A stretch of 64,000 bases of DNA from an uncultured Maribacter sp. (GTDB lineage Bacteria; Bacteroidota; Bacteroidia; Flavobacteriales; Flavobacteriaceae). Location: positions 241,098 to 305,097 of the forward strand of contig CANMKG010000004.1 of NCBI GenBank assembly GCA_947498505.1. Reading direction: 5' to 3'. Within the stretch, counting starts at the first letter, position 1; the number at the start of each line of letters is the position of its first letter. A program made the position numbers and the translations under genes. Below, one piece after another: positions 16,191 to 25,540 of this stretch. The notes under the pieces were generated by a model. That model had not been told where the DNA came from, did not search any database, and saw only the letters and a program-made list of their open reading frames with translations.

Positions 16191-18383
16191 TTGAGTGATA
16201 TTGATTTGCACGGGTCTTTGAAAAAATATTTTGGGTTTTCCCAATTCAAAGGTCTTCAAGAAGAGGTAATTGCAAACATTTTAAAAGGAAATAACACCTT
16301 TGTTATTATGCCAACGGGTGGCGGAAAGTCGCTCTGTTACCAATTACCAGCTCTAATGCAAGAAGGAACAGCAATTATTGTTTCTCCACTAATTGCCTTA
16401 ATGAAGAATCAAGTTGATGCTATTAGAGGAGTGTCTTCAGAGTATGGCATTGCTCACGTTTTAAATTCGTCGTTAAACAAAACGGAGGTAAAACGTGTAA
16501 AAGAAGATATCGTTAATGGAGTTACAAAATTGTTATACGTTGCCCCAGAATCTTTAACAAAGGATGAATACGTAGATTTTTTAAAATCGGTTAAATTATC
16601 TTTTGTTGCTGTTGATGAAGCACACTGTATTTCGGAATGGGGGCATGATTTTAGACCGGAGTACCGAAATCTAAAAACTATTGTGGAGCGGTTAGGGGAT
16701 AATATTCCAATGATTGGTCTTACTGCAACGGCAACTCCAAAGGTTCAAGAAGATATTATTAAAAATTTAGGTATAACTGGTGCTAAGGTGTTTAAAGCAT
16801 CTTTTAATAGACCCAATTTATTTTATGAAGTACGAACAAAAACAGCAAACGTTGATGCTGATATTATTCGTTTCATAAAGCAAAACCAGAATAAATCGGG
16901 TGTTATATATTGTCTGAGTAGAAAAAAGGTTGAAGAGTTAGCTCAAGTTTTACAGGTAAACGGAATTAGTGCTGTACCCTATCACGCTGGTTTTGATGCT
17001 AAAACGCGAGCAAAATATCAAGATATGTTCTTGATGGAAGATGTTGATGTTGTGGTGGCAACTATTGCTTTTGGTATGGGAATAGATAAGCCAGACGTTC
17101 GTTTTGTGATACATTACGATATTCCTAAAAGTATAGAAAGTTATTACCAAGAGACAGGAAGAGCAGGAAGAGATGGAGGTGAAGGTCATTGTCTTGCTTT
17201 TTACTCCTATAAAGACATTGAAAAGCTTGAAAAGTTTATGTCTGGTAAGCCTGTTGCTGAACAAGAAATAGGTAATGCATTACTTCAAGAAGTGGTAGCT
17301 TATGCGGAAACATCAATGTCACGAAGAAAATTTATGCTTCATTATTTTGGAGAGAGTTTTGATGAGGTGAATGGTGAAGGGGCCGATATGGATGATAATA
17401 CCCGAAACCCTAAACCTAAACAAGAGGCTAAAGACGATTTGGTGAAACTTATTACGGTGGTTAAAGGCACCGTAGAGAAGTTTAAATCAAAAGAAATTGT
17501 AAAAGCCCTAACAGGTACTACAAATGCACTAATTACCTCGCATAAAACAAACGAAAAACCATTTTTTGGTATAGGTTCCAACCAAAAAGAGGGGCATTGG
17601 ATGGCTTTAATTCGACAATCTCTTGTTGCTGGATATCTTAAAAAGGAAATTGAGCAATACGGTATTTTAAAGTTGACTAAAAAAGGAGAGGCTTATTTGA
17701 AGAATCCCACATCTTTTATGATGACCAAGGATCACGAATATAGCCAAGCTCATAGTGATGCTATTGTAGGGGCAGCTAAAGCAGGAAGAGCAGCAGATGA
17801 AAAACTTTTAAAACAACTTAAAGATTTAAGAAAAAAACAAGCAGATAAATTAGAAGTGCCGCCGTTTGTAGTTTTTCAGGACCCATCTTTAGAAGATATG
17901 GCATTAAAGTATCCCATTACAATGGATGAAATGCTTAATATTCATGGAGTGGGGGAAGGTAAAGCAAAAAAATATGGAAAACCTTTTATAACGTTTATTG
18001 CCTCCTATGTTGAGGAAAATGATATTTTACGACCAGATGATTTGGTAGTAAAAAGTACTGGAGCAAACTCTGGTCTTAAGTTATATATTATTCAAAATGT
18101 AGATAGAAAATTAGCTTTAAGTGATATTGCTTCGGCAAAAGGTTTGGAAACACCAGAACTTATAAAAGCTATGGAGCAAATAGTATTTAGTGGTACTAAA
18201 CTAAATATTGGCTACTGGATAGATGAGGTTTTGGATGAGGATCAGCAGGAAGAGTTACATGACTATTTCTTAGAAGCAGATACGGATAGTATTGAAGCCG
18301 CAATGGAAGAATTTGATGGTGATTACGAAGATGAGGAATTACGGTTGTATCGCCTTAAATTTATGAGTGAAGTTGCACATTAA
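16191..18383 (+). CDS. recQ: ATP-dependent DNA helicase RecQ, zinc-binding cysteines missing
   Basis: 730 aa 3'-5' helicase. The start is TTG: MSDIDLHGSLKKYFGF fits the family and no ATG occurs for about 60 codons. Helicase motifs are PTGGGKSLCYQLPA (Walker A), DEAHCISEWGHDFRPEY and QETGRAGRDG. The RQC region follows, then an HRDC domain (~545-610) and an acidic C-terminal extension. Canonical RecQ has a C-RR...CxxCxxC zinc site. Here the matching stretch (~370-405) reads SMSRRKFMLHYFGESFDEV then GEGADMDDNTRNPK, with no Cys at all. Helicase function is likely kept, with the fold stabilised another way. A strong terminator follows. Confidence 0.93.
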   Translation: MSDIDLHGSLKKYFGFSQFKGLQEEVIANILKGNNTFVIMPTGGGKSLCYQLPALMQEGTAIIVSPLIALMKNQVDAIRGVSSEYGIAHVLNSSLNKTEVKRVKEDIVNGVTKLLYVAPESLTKDEYVDFLKSVKLSFVAVDEAHCISEWGHDFRPEYRNLKTIVERLGDNIPMIGLTATATPKVQEDIIKNLGITGAKVFKASFNRPNLFYEVRTKTANVDADIIRFIKQNQNKSGVIYCLSRKKVEELAQVLQVNGISAVPYHAGFDAKTRAKYQDMFLMEDVDVVVATIAFGMGIDKPDVRFVIHYDIPKSIESYYQETGRAGRDGGEGHCLAFYSYKDIEKLEKFMSGKPVAEQEIGNALLQEVVAYAETSMSRRKFMLHYFGESFDEVNGEGADMDDNTRNPKPKQEAKDDLVKLITVVKGTVEKFKSKEIVKALTGTTNALITSHKTNEKPFFGIGSNQKEGHWMALIRQSLVAGYLKKEIEQYGILKLTKKGEAYLKNPTSFMMTKDHEYSQAHSDAIVGAAKAGRAADEKLLKQLKDLRKKQADKLEVPPFVVFQDPSLEDMALKYPITMDEMLNIHGVGEGKAKKYGKPFITFIASYVEENDILRPDDLVVKSTGANSGLKLYIIQNVDRKLALSDIASAKGLETPELIKAMEQIVFSGTKLNIGYWIDEVLDEDQQEELHDYFLEADTDSIEAAMEEFDGDYEDEELRLYRLKFMSEVAH

Positions 18384-18397
18384 TAGTATTTACAGAT

Positions 18398-18438
18398 AAA
18401 AAAAGGGATTTAAACAACTTGTTTAAATCCCTTTTTTT
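18398..18438. terminator. Bidirectional terminator between recQ and the CarboxypepD_reg gene
   Basis: Long perfect stem GGGATTTAAACA / TGTTTAAATCCC with a 3-base loop, flanked by an A-run and a T-run. It can terminate recQ (plus) and the gene ending at 18511 (minus). Confidence 0.9.
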
Positions 18439-18510
18439 ACGGTTATGTCGAATAATTTATATAATAAAATTCCCTAAAAATATATATTGTTAAGTCTATA
18501 ATATTGGCTT

Positions 18511-19818
18511 TTATGGGTTGGCAGCTTTACTTTTAGACTTTGTACGTTTTAATTGTCGTTGAATTTTTTTAATGGCAGATTCAATCGATTTTTCAGGTTC
18601 TATAATGTTGTATTCTCCCCAAAAATCAGGGTCTGAAAAACCAATTGCTTCATCACTTAATATAATTGTAGATTTTATCCTTTCCTTAGCTTTTGGAAGG
18701 TTGTTTTCAATATTTTTTTCCCAATCAGTAACAGCCATCTCACATGTCATGCTATAAACAGAATTGAATAACCTTTTATCCCAGTTTACCTTAAAGGTTA
18801 ACAAAACATTACTGTAACCATAATACCATTTTCCGCCTTTTTCTCTATAATCTACTCTATAGGCAACTTCGGTAGGCCAAACTTTAGCATTACTAGGCTT
18901 TCTTCGAACAAATAGTCTTGACGCCAATTCGCTATTGGTAATATTTAAAGAATAAATTGCACTTGTTAGTACCTTGTTTTTGGCATCTATATATAACTCT
19001 CCTTTATATAATTGATCAGCAATACCAGGGTATTGTTTAAAGTTGATAATGTAAACAGATTTGTTGTTAACAATAGTAGAGCCACTATATGTAAACATAT
19101 ATTTACCCAACATTTCTTCGGAAAATATAAACTCAGGGTACTTCATAACATCTATGTATAAAGCATTAAATGGACCACCCTGTAGTTTTAATGCTACAGT
19201 ATCTAACTTACTGTAGTCCGTACTTTTTCTAGCTTTGTATAATTGCACGGCGTCTTTTCTATAAGAGGTATACGGTGATTTGTATATGTTAACAACTGCT
19301 TCAGAAAGGGATACGTTTTTTTTTCTTTTTTTGATAGTTTCTCTATAAAATGCAGTCATTAAGGTGGGGTCGTCAAAATAATTATCAGCACGTAGTTTTA
19401 GTGCTTGTTTAACTAAATCTTTGGCATCTTTCGGAATACTAATATTTACTTCTGATAACACTGTAACAGAGACCTCCATAAATATTTTTGAGTTTTTACC
19501 CTTGAACTCCTTTAAAGGTATTGTTCTAGGTTTGTACCCAAGGAAAGAGACATCAACAATAGCGTCAGCAATGTTTTTTGGAACTTTTAAAGCAAATTCA
19601 CCTTCCGAATTGGTAACCGTACTAATATTTGTGCCTTTTACAGTAAGTGTGGCGAAAACTAAAGGTTTTTTAGAGTCCTTATCAAGAACATCTCCTTTAT
19701 ATTCGTTGTAAGCAATTTGTTCGTCTTGTTGAGCGTATGTAGAAACCCCAACAAATAGCAATAAAAATATAGCAAGAACCAGCGATTTTTTTTGATGGAA
19801 TATAATGTTTGGTGTCAT
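18511..19818 (-). CDS. Exported CarboxypepD_reg-like domain protein
   Basis: 435 aa. A signal peptide (~residues 12-29, ending VGVSTYAQ) is followed by a carboxypeptidase-regulatory-like beta-sandwich (~38-120; GDVLDKDSKKPLVFATLTV, NSEGEFALKVP, VSFLGYKPR). This domain usually starts TonB-dependent receptors, but no barrel follows. The rest is a conserved flavobacterial domain (FYRETIKKRKKNVSLSEAVV) and a very basic C-terminal tail (QRQLKRTKSKSKAANP). The protein is probably periplasmic or outer-membrane associated, with unknown function. Confidence 0.8.
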   Translation of the reverse strand: MTPNIIFHQKKSLVLAIFLLLFVGVSTYAQQDEQIAYNEYKGDVLDKDSKKPLVFATLTVKGTNISTVTNSEGEFALKVPKNIADAIVDVSFLGYKPRTIPLKEFKGKNSKIFMEVSVTVLSEVNISIPKDAKDLVKQALKLRADNYFDDPTLMTAFYRETIKKRKKNVSLSEAVVNIYKSPYTSYRKDAVQLYKARKSTDYSKLDTVALKLQGGPFNALYIDVMKYPEFIFSEEMLGKYMFTYSGSTIVNNKSVYIINFKQYPGIADQLYKGELYIDAKNKVLTSAIYSLNITNSELASRLFVRRKPSNAKVWPTEVAYRVDYREKGGKWYYGYSNVLLTFKVNWDKRLFNSVYSMTCEMAVTDWEKNIENNLPKAKERIKSTIILSDEAIGFSDPDFWGEYNIIEPEKSIESAIKKIQRQLKRTKSKSKAANP

Positions 19819-19926
19819 AACTTTTTGTGTTATAATTAAAATTAAATGTTGTAAAATTCTGCGTGTAACTAAGTTAGTGATTTTAAGGCAGATAATAGTT
19901 GTAATTTTCTTGTTTTTCAGAGAGGC

Positions 19927-20658
19927 TTAATCATGGGTTTTGGATGAATCATATACCAAACGCTTAATTTCATTAAGTTCATCGGAGGTGATGTCTCGCC
20001 ATTTGCCAATAGGAACATCTAATTTGATGTTCATAATACGCGTGCGTTTCAACTTTTTTACATCGTACCCTAAATACTCGCACATACGCCTAATTTGTCT
20101 GTTAAGTCCTTGAGTTAAGATAATTTTAAATTGATACTTGCTAATTTCTTCTACCACACATTTTCTAGTAACGGTGTTTAATATGGGGATGCCATTGCTC
20201 ATTTTAGTAATAAATGTTGACGTTATAGGTTTATCAACGGTAACTATGTATTCTTTTTCATGATGGTTTCGAGCTCTTAGTATTTTGTTTACAATATCAC
20301 CATCGTTGGTTAAAAAAATAAGACCCTCACTAGGTTTGTCTAACCGTCCAATTGGGAAAATTCTTTTAGGGTAATTAATAAAATCAATAATATTATCCTT
20401 TTCAACTCTAGTATCTGTAGTACAAACAATACCTATTGGCTTGTTAAAAGCTAGGTAAACAGGCTGTTCTTTAGGTTCGGTAATAAGTTCCCCGTCCACT
20501 TTAACAATATCACCAACTGCTACTTTGGTTCCCATTTCAGGGACCTTTCCGTTAATAGTAATTCTGCCTTGGTCTAATAGTTTATCAGCTGCTCTGCGCG
20601 AACAATAACCAACTTCACTGAGGTATTTATTAATTCGAGTTGTTTTGGGCTTATTCAT
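19927..20658 (-). CDS. rluF: 23S rRNA pseudouridine synthase RluF
   Basis: 243 aa of the RsuA/RluB/RluE/RluF group. RluF makes pseudouridine at 2604 (and tRNA-Tyr 35 in E. coli). An N-terminal S4 RNA-binding domain ([26 protein letters not shown]) is followed by the catalytic domain with [18 protein letters not shown], where the Asp of GRLD is the nucleophile, and by [15 protein letters not shown]. The [19 protein letters not shown] segment favours RluF over the other members. A perfect -7 box sits 7 bases before the ATG, suggesting a leaderless transcript. Confidence 0.92.
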   Translation of the reverse strand: MNKPKTTRINKYLSEVGYCSRRAADKLLDQGRITINGKVPEMGTKVAVGDIVKVDGELITEPKEQPVYLAFNKPIGIVCTTDTRVEKDNIIDFINYPKRIFPIGRLDKPSEGLIFLTNDGDIVNKILRARNHHEKEYIVTVDKPITSTFITKMSNGIPILNTVTRKCVVEEISKYQFKIILTQGLNRQIRRMCEYLGYDVKKLKRTRIMNIKLDVPIGKWRDITSDELNEIKRLVYDSSKTHD

Positions 20659-20665
20659 TGGGATA

Positions 20666-20697
20666 CAAATTTAGCCTTTTACATTTCTTTTCACAAG
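20666..20697 (-). promoter_or_regulatory. rluF promoter close to the start codon
   Basis: Minus strand: CTTG (20697-20694), 20 bp, TAAATTTG (20673-20666). The perfect -7 box ends 7 bases before the ATG, so the mRNA should have essentially no leader. Confidence 0.6.
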
Positions 20698-20751
20698 GAG
20701 TCTACTTTTTAGAGAGATTAATTTTTAACTAAACTAAGGTTAATTTCTTTC

Positions 20752-21894
20752 CTATTTTTTTCTGTCTAACTCGTAGTTATACATTTCTCTGCCCAGTGCA
20801 GCTAAAAAAGGAAGTCCGATGTTGTTATACTCATAAGTGTCATCATTGAATATTTTATTTTTGTTAACCAGTATTGTAGCGGTTAACATAAAATCAATAT
20901 TGTTTTTAGTATCTCGTATGTAAGCACAATCTGTTAGTGTTCCATACGCAAAACCAACTTTGTTATATATTTTAATATGTTCTGGGATTGTTTCTTTGGA
21001 ATCGCCAAACATAAAAAATTTACAGTATCCATCAGGGTATTCACTAACGCTATAGCCGGCGTTTTTTGGTAAAATACTCATGGAGTTTCTTAAAAAGTTA
21101 AGTTGATTTTCACTAAGATTAAGTTTCTGCGATTTGGAGTATTTTTCAGGAAAAATAATTCGCTTTAATAATTCATGTTGGTCGTGTAGAGGAAAGTAGT
21201 TTTTTAACGAAAAATCAAAAGGCTCGTCTATATATTCGTCGTCTTCATAATAACCTACACCTTTTTTAATTCCTTTTAAATCTAATGGTTTTGGAGAGGT
21301 ATTTATAATAGATTCGGAACTAGATATTGTGGAATCATTTAAATAAATAATAAGGGGCTTTGTAGTAATATCATGTTCTTCAATACCAAGCTGGTGTGAA
21401 ATTCTTGAATTAAGTATTCCAATTTTTTGTAATCTATCATTTATAGCATCTTCCCCTAAGAATTCAAAGAGCCGATTGTTGGCAGTGTTATCACTAACGG
21501 CAAATACTTTGACAATTTCTTTGGCAAAAGTAGTTTCAATAGAATCTCCCTCAATATAAAACTTAGAGTTTCTATTTAGTGTGTCAATACCATTTAGTTT
21601 ATCTAAGGCTAAAGCAGCTACAGGAAATTTTATAGTACTTGCGGGGTAAAAATAGTTGTTAGCGTTTACTTGAAAATCAAAATCCTTAAAGCTAATACTA
21701 TCTTTAATTCGGTTTATTTGGGTGTAACGTATTTGCACTTCATAATCTGCAACACTATCCATTACTTTTTTTATGTAAGGGTTGTTGGTGTTTAAAACGT
21801 GTTTAAGAGGGTTTATGCTTTCTCGATTGGTATTGCAAGAAGTAAGAAACAATACAATACCAAAAAGGTAAAATAGAGGATTTTTTTTATTCAT
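20752..21894 (-). CDS. Class A beta-lactamase-like serine hydrolase lipoprotein
   Basis: 380 aa. The N terminus MNKKNPLFYLFGIVLFLTSC is a lipoprotein signal with the lipid-modified Cys at 20. The penicillin-recognising fold is indicated by S86-T-I-K89 (SxxK) and S134-D-N136 (SDN); the third motif is KVG (in NKVGFAYGTLTDCAYI) instead of KTG. The length exceeds a typical class A beta-lactamase by about 90 aa, with an extra acidic segment in the middle. The family in Bacteroidota is annotated as serine hydrolase; a role in beta-lactam resistance cannot be assumed. Its ATG overlaps the small upstream gene by 8 bases. Confidence 0.85.
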   Translation of the reverse strand: MNKKNPLFYLFGIVLFLTSCNTNRESINPLKHVLNTNNPYIKKVMDSVADYEVQIRYTQINRIKDSISFKDFDFQVNANNYFYPASTIKFPVAALALDKLNGIDTLNRNSKFYIEGDSIETTFAKEIVKVFAVSDNTANNRLFEFLGEDAINDRLQKIGILNSRISHQLGIEEHDITTKPLIIYLNDSTISSSESIINTSPKPLDLKGIKKGVGYYEDDEYIDEPFDFSLKNYFPLHDQHELLKRIIFPEKYSKSQKLNLSENQLNFLRNSMSILPKNAGYSVSEYPDGYCKFFMFGDSKETIPEHIKIYNKVGFAYGTLTDCAYIRDTKNNIDFMLTATILVNKNKIFNDDTYEYNNIGLPFLAALGREMYNYELDRKK

Positions 21895-22123
21895 AAACTT
21901 GACCTCTATGTGGCTTTAGTTTATCACGAACGTTAATCATATTACTTTCGTCAACCACCATATATGCAATACTATGCATATCGTTAACATTTTCGTGTCC
22001 AGTAATTTCAGGTGTAATTTTCTCTAAAGTAATATATTCTTTAAGATGAATTTCATGATGTATTGCAGTTTGCGCTGCTGCGGGACCTCTAAAATCCCAA
22101 ATAAGCTTTATTTGTCTTGCCAC
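21887..22123 (-). CDS. Conserved small cytoplasmic protein (78 aa)
   Basis: MARQIKLIWDFRGPAAAQTA begins a short protein with no signal peptide or membrane segment. It contains several His (AIHHEIHLKEY, GHENVNDMHS, KPHRGQVYE), which could bind metal. I have the impression of a conserved flavobacterial family but cannot name a domain. It overlaps the serine hydrolase start by 8 bases, so the two are translationally coupled. The ATG at 22123 is the only reasonable start. Confidence 0.7.
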   Translation of the reverse strand: MARQIKLIWDFRGPAAAQTAIHHEIHLKEYITLEKITPEITGHENVNDMHSIAYMVVDESNMINVRDKLKPHRGQVYE

Positions 22124-22204
22124 TATTTAATATATGTTTGTAAGATTAAAGGTAGCCATTTTTTAAGTTTATGACTTAAAAATTGTTAATCAATAAAGGT
22201 AACG

Positions 22205-22235
22205 TTTGCGAAGCATTAACTAATTGTTACTTTTG
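22205..22235 (+). promoter_or_regulatory. Complete Bacteroidota promoter for the PPIase-moxR operon
   Basis: TTTG (22205-22208), exactly 19 bp, TACTTTTG (22228-22235): a full match to TTTG-N19-TAnnTTTG. The -7 box ends 4 bases before the ATG at 22240, so transcription should begin at the start codon. This rules out the track's TTG start at 22183, which lies upstream of the promoter. Confidence 0.8.
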
Positions 22236-22239
22236 TTGG

Positions 22240-23139
22240 ATGTTTAGGTTGAAATTGAATACTTTTTTGAAAATAAAATTACGTTTTTTATTAGCTTTTG
22301 GAATTTTGTTATTGGTGTTTTCCTGTAGTAAATTTTGGAAGAAAAAAGAAGAGGGGAAGCCTTTGGCTAGAGTGGGTGAGTCTTATTTGTATATTGAAGA
22401 TGTTGCTCCTTTTTTAAATAAAGGAATTTCTAAAGAAGACAGCACCACCTTAGTTAATGGATATATAAACAATTGGGCTGCTAAACAAATATTACTTTCA
22501 AAATCCAAAATTAACCTTCCCGAAGAAAAATTAGCAAAATTTGATGCTTTGGTTGATGAGTACAAAACCGATTTGTATACAAGGGCTTATAAAGATGCCT
22601 TAATTCAAAAAGGTACAGATTCTGTGATTACAAACCATCAGCTGAATTCATTTTACGAAACGCAAAAAGAAAATTTTAAGCTTAAAGAAAGGGTTGTAAG
22701 ATTGCGTTTTATTGAGCTTCCAAAACAATTTATTGATAAAGATGTTGTGATTCAGAAATTAAAGGATTTTGAAAAAGAAGATGTTAGGTATTTAGATTCT
22801 GTAGGTGTTCAATTTAAAAAGCTAAATTTTAACGATTCTATTTGGGTAACGGCCTCAAGAGTAATTCAAGAAATAGCACCCTTAACATTTGAAAATCAGG
22901 ATAAGTACTTAAAAAAATCACAATTTTTTGAATTGGAGGATTCAATAGGGGTATATTTGGCAAAAATAGTGGAGGTAAAAGAAGTTAATGATGTAGCACC
23001 GTTATCATTTATTGAACCCACTATTAGACAGGTAATATTGAACCGAAGAAAACTGGCTTACATTAGACAGATAGAAACAGAGGTTATAGACGAAGCCATT
23101 AAAGAAAAAGAATTTGAAGTATATGTTAATGATAAATAA
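22240..23139 (+). CDS. Peptidyl-prolyl isomerase-like lipoprotein
   Basis: 299 aa from the ATG at 22240. The track start (TTG 22183) precedes the promoter and cannot be used. The N terminus leads into a lipobox (FGILLLVFSC), so the protein should be anchored in the periplasm; a TTG at 22267 would give the compact signal MKIKLRFLLAFGILLLVFSC and is an alternative start. The body resembles parvulin/SurA chaperone modules: ARVGESYLYIEDV, a helical SurA-N-like part, then a charged region with a degenerate rotamase core. It heads an operon with a second SurA-like PPIase and moxR. Probable role: outer-membrane protein folding. Confidence 0.8.
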   Translation: MFRLKLNTFLKIKLRFLLAFGILLLVFSCSKFWKKKEEGKPLARVGESYLYIEDVAPFLNKGISKEDSTTLVNGYINNWAAKQILLSKSKINLPEEKLAKFDALVDEYKTDLYTRAYKDALIQKGTDSVITNHQLNSFYETQKENFKLKERVVRLRFIELPKQFIDKDVVIQKLKDFEKEDVRYLDSVGVQFKKLNFNDSIWVTASRVIQEIAPLTFENQDKYLKKSQFFELEDSIGVYLAKIVEVKEVNDVAPLSFIEPTIRQVILNRRKLAYIRQIETEVIDEAIKEKEFEVYVNDK

Positions 23140-24577
23140 AAGAATACTATTCCTGACATTTTTAATGGTGACAGGTTTAATTACAGCGCAGGAGACAGAG
23201 TTGCCGGATACTCAGGTTGAACCACAAGAATCAGTAATGGAGGCTAGCTTGGATATTAAAAAAGACACGGTTAAAAGTACATTCAAAAAAGTAAAACTTG
23301 ATGGTATTTCGGCGGTTATTGGAGACTATGTGATTTTAGAGTCTGATATTGAAAAAACCTTTATAGATTTAAAAAGTCAAGGAGCTTCAACTGAAGATAT
23401 TACTCGTTGTAGTTTGCTAGGTAAGTTAATGGAAGATAGGTTGTATGCTCACCAAGCGGTTCAAGATAGTATATTGGTTTCTGACGATGAAGTAAATGCG
23501 ACAGGAGAAAGACAATTGCAATCTTTAGTACAACAAGTAGGTTCAATGGAAAAAGTACTCAAGTTTTATAAAAAAGAAGACGAGCAAAGTTTTAGAGAGG
23601 AGCTTTTCAAAATAAACAAGCTTCGCATGTTGTCTGAAAAAATGCAGCAAAGCATAGTTGGAGAAATAGAAATAACACCTGAGGAGGTACGCCAGTTTTT
23701 TAGCAAAATACCAGAAAACGAACGACCTGTTTTTGGAGCAGAAATGGAAATTTCTCAAATAGTAAAAGAAGCAAAACCTTCGGAAAAAGAAATTCAAAAA
23801 GTAATTGATAAACTCAACGGAATAAAGTCGGATGTTGAAGATAATGGGTCAAGTTTTAGTGTAAAGGCTATTTTATATTCTCAAGACCCAGGTTCAAAAC
23901 CAAAAGGAGGTTTGTATAATGGTATCACACGACAATCAGGATTCGTAAAAGAATTTAAAGATGTTGCCTTTAGCTTAAAAGAAGGAGAAGTTTCAGAACC
24001 TTTTGAAACGCAATTTGGTTACCATATTATCTATATTGAAAAAATTAGAGGTCAGGAGTTAGATTTAAGGCATATATTACTACAGCCAGAAATATCGGAA
24101 GAGTCATTACTTGAAGCAAAAAATGAGCTTGACAGTATTCGTGTTAAATTACTAAATAACGAGTTTACTTTTGCTGAGGCGGCGCTTAACTTTTCAGATG
24201 AAAAAGAAACTAAATTTGACGGTGGTTTATTAAGAAACCCTGCAACCTTAGACTCTAGGTTTGAGTTAACCAAAATGGAACCCACTTTTTATAATCAAAT
24301 TAGAAATTTAAAAGATAATGAGATTTCTAATCCAATTTTAGAAAAAGATCCGCGTGGAGGGGCAACTAAGTATAAAATTTTAAAAATTACGAATAGGTAT
24401 GATGAGCATACAGCAGATTATGCAAAAGATTATACTAAAATTAAACAATTAGCGCTTACAGAAAAGCAATTTAATGCCATTAAAGAATGGATGGCGGAGC
24501 ATATTAAAGATACTTATGTAAGTGTAGGAGAAACGCATAAAGAGTGTGATTTTTCAAATAATTGGGTTAAGGAATAA
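23129..24577 (+). CDS. SurA-like periplasmic peptidyl-prolyl isomerase
   Basis: 482 aa from the ATG at 23129 (an in-frame ATG at 23123 is equally possible; the track's TTG 23114 adds non-signal residues). The signal peptide is MINKRILFLTFLMVTGLITAQ. A SurA N-terminal helical domain follows (DGISAVIGDYVILESDIEK). Two rotamase domains come next, near residues 210-310 (DPGSKPKGGLYNGITRQSGF, QFGYHIIYIEKIRG) and 315-425 (LDLRHILLQPEIS, FDGGLLRN). It overlaps the preceding PPIase gene by 11 bases and ends 9 bases before moxR. SurA chaperones outer-membrane proteins from Sec to the BAM complex. Confidence 0.9.
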   Translation: MINKRILFLTFLMVTGLITAQETELPDTQVEPQESVMEASLDIKKDTVKSTFKKVKLDGISAVIGDYVILESDIEKTFIDLKSQGASTEDITRCSLLGKLMEDRLYAHQAVQDSILVSDDEVNATGERQLQSLVQQVGSMEKVLKFYKKEDEQSFREELFKINKLRMLSEKMQQSIVGEIEITPEEVRQFFSKIPENERPVFGAEMEISQIVKEAKPSEKEIQKVIDKLNGIKSDVEDNGSSFSVKAILYSQDPGSKPKGGLYNGITRQSGFVKEFKDVAFSLKEGEVSEPFETQFGYHIIYIEKIRGQELDLRHILLQPEISEESLLEAKNELDSIRVKLLNNEFTFAEAALNFSDEKETKFDGGLLRNPATLDSRFELTKMEPTFYNQIRNLKDNEISNPILEKDPRGGATKYKILKITNRYDEHTADYAKDYTKIKQLALTEKQFNAIKEWMAEHIKDTYVSVGETHKECDFSNNWVKE

Positions 24578-24586
24578 ATAAAATTC

Positions 24587-25540
24587 ATGTCAGACGTTAC
24601 TGCAGTTCAAAATCTTGTAGCCAAACACAAAGCGCTTAAGCAAGAAATAGGTAAAATTATAATAGGTCAAGAAGCAGTAATAGACCAAATCCTGTTATCA
24701 ATATATACAGGTGGGCACTCATTGTTAATAGGAGTGCCAGGGTTAGCTAAAACCCTTATGGTTAATACTATTGCCCAAACCTTAGGTTTAGATTTTAAAC
24801 GAATTCAGTTTACACCAGACCTTATGCCAAGTGATATTCTTGGTAGTGAGGTTTTAGACCAAAACAGGATGTTTAAATTTATCAAAGGCCCTATTTTTTC
24901 TAATATCATCTTGGCAGATGAAATTAATAGAACCCCTCCAAAAACTCAAGCCGCATTATTGGAGGCTATGCAAGAACGTGCAGTTACTATTGCGGGGCAA
25001 CAACATAAATTAGATTTACCTTATTTTGTTTTGGCAACTCAAAACCCTATTGAGCAAGAAGGAACGTATCCTTTGCCAGAAGCGCAATTAGATAGGTTTA
25101 TGTTTGCTATAGAATTAGAATATCCATCTATTGAAGAAGAAATACAAGTAGTTAAAAGTACTACTAATGATAATTCGGTAACTATAAATGCTCTTTTTAA
25201 CGCAGCGGAAATTCTTGAAGTTCAACATTTAGTACGTCGCATTCCTGTTCCAGATAATGTTGTTGAATATGCGGTTAAACTTGTGAATAGTACAAGACCA
25301 AACTTAGAAACGGCAACAGCATATGTTAAACAATACATAGACTGGGGAGCTGGGCCAAGAGCATCTCAGAATTTAATACTTGGGGCAAAAGCACATGCTG
25401 CCATAAATGGAAAATTTTCTCCTGATATTGAAGATGTAAAAGCTGTTGCAATAGGCATACTTCGTCATCGAATTATTAAAAACTACAAAGCAGAGGCGGA
25501 AGGTATTTCGGAAAATCAAATAATTACAAGCCTTTTTTAG
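24587..25540 (+). CDS. MoxR-family AAA+ ATPase
   Basis: 317 aa. It has the AAA_3 (MoxR) core: Walker A GVPGLAKT, Walker B NIILADEINRTPPKTQAALLEAM, sensor 1 ATQNPIEQEGTYPLPEAQLDRF, and the C-terminal lid (WGAGPRASQNLILGAKAHA). MoxR ATPases act as chaperones, usually with VWA-domain partners for metal insertion or complex assembly; no such partner follows here because a 430-base gap and acnB come next. It is the third gene of the two-PPIase operon, which suggests envelope protein assembly as its context. Confidence 0.92.
   Translation: MSDVTAVQNLVAKHKALKQEIGKIIIGQEAVIDQILLSIYTGGHSLLIGVPGLAKTLMVNTIAQTLGLDFKRIQFTPDLMPSDILGSEVLDQNRMFKFIKGPIFSNIILADEINRTPPKTQAALLEAMQERAVTIAGQQHKLDLPYFVLATQNPIEQEGTYPLPEAQLDRFMFAIELEYPSIEEEIQVVKSTTNDNSVTINALFNAAEILEVQHLVRRIPVPDNVVEYAVKLVNSTRPNLETATAYVKQYIDWGAGPRASQNLILGAKAHAAINGKFSPDIEDVKAVAIGILRHRIIKNYKAEAEGISENQIITSLF

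Noticed and set aside
20752-21894. Acquired beta-lactamase
   Set aside because: SxxK and SDN motifs are present, but the length, lipoprotein signal and KVG motif fit a chromosomal serine hydrolase family, and no mobile element is near.
22183-22239. N-terminal extension of the PPIase lipoprotein from the TTG start
   Set aside because: It lies upstream of and across a complete promoter, and would place 19 residues before the signal peptide.
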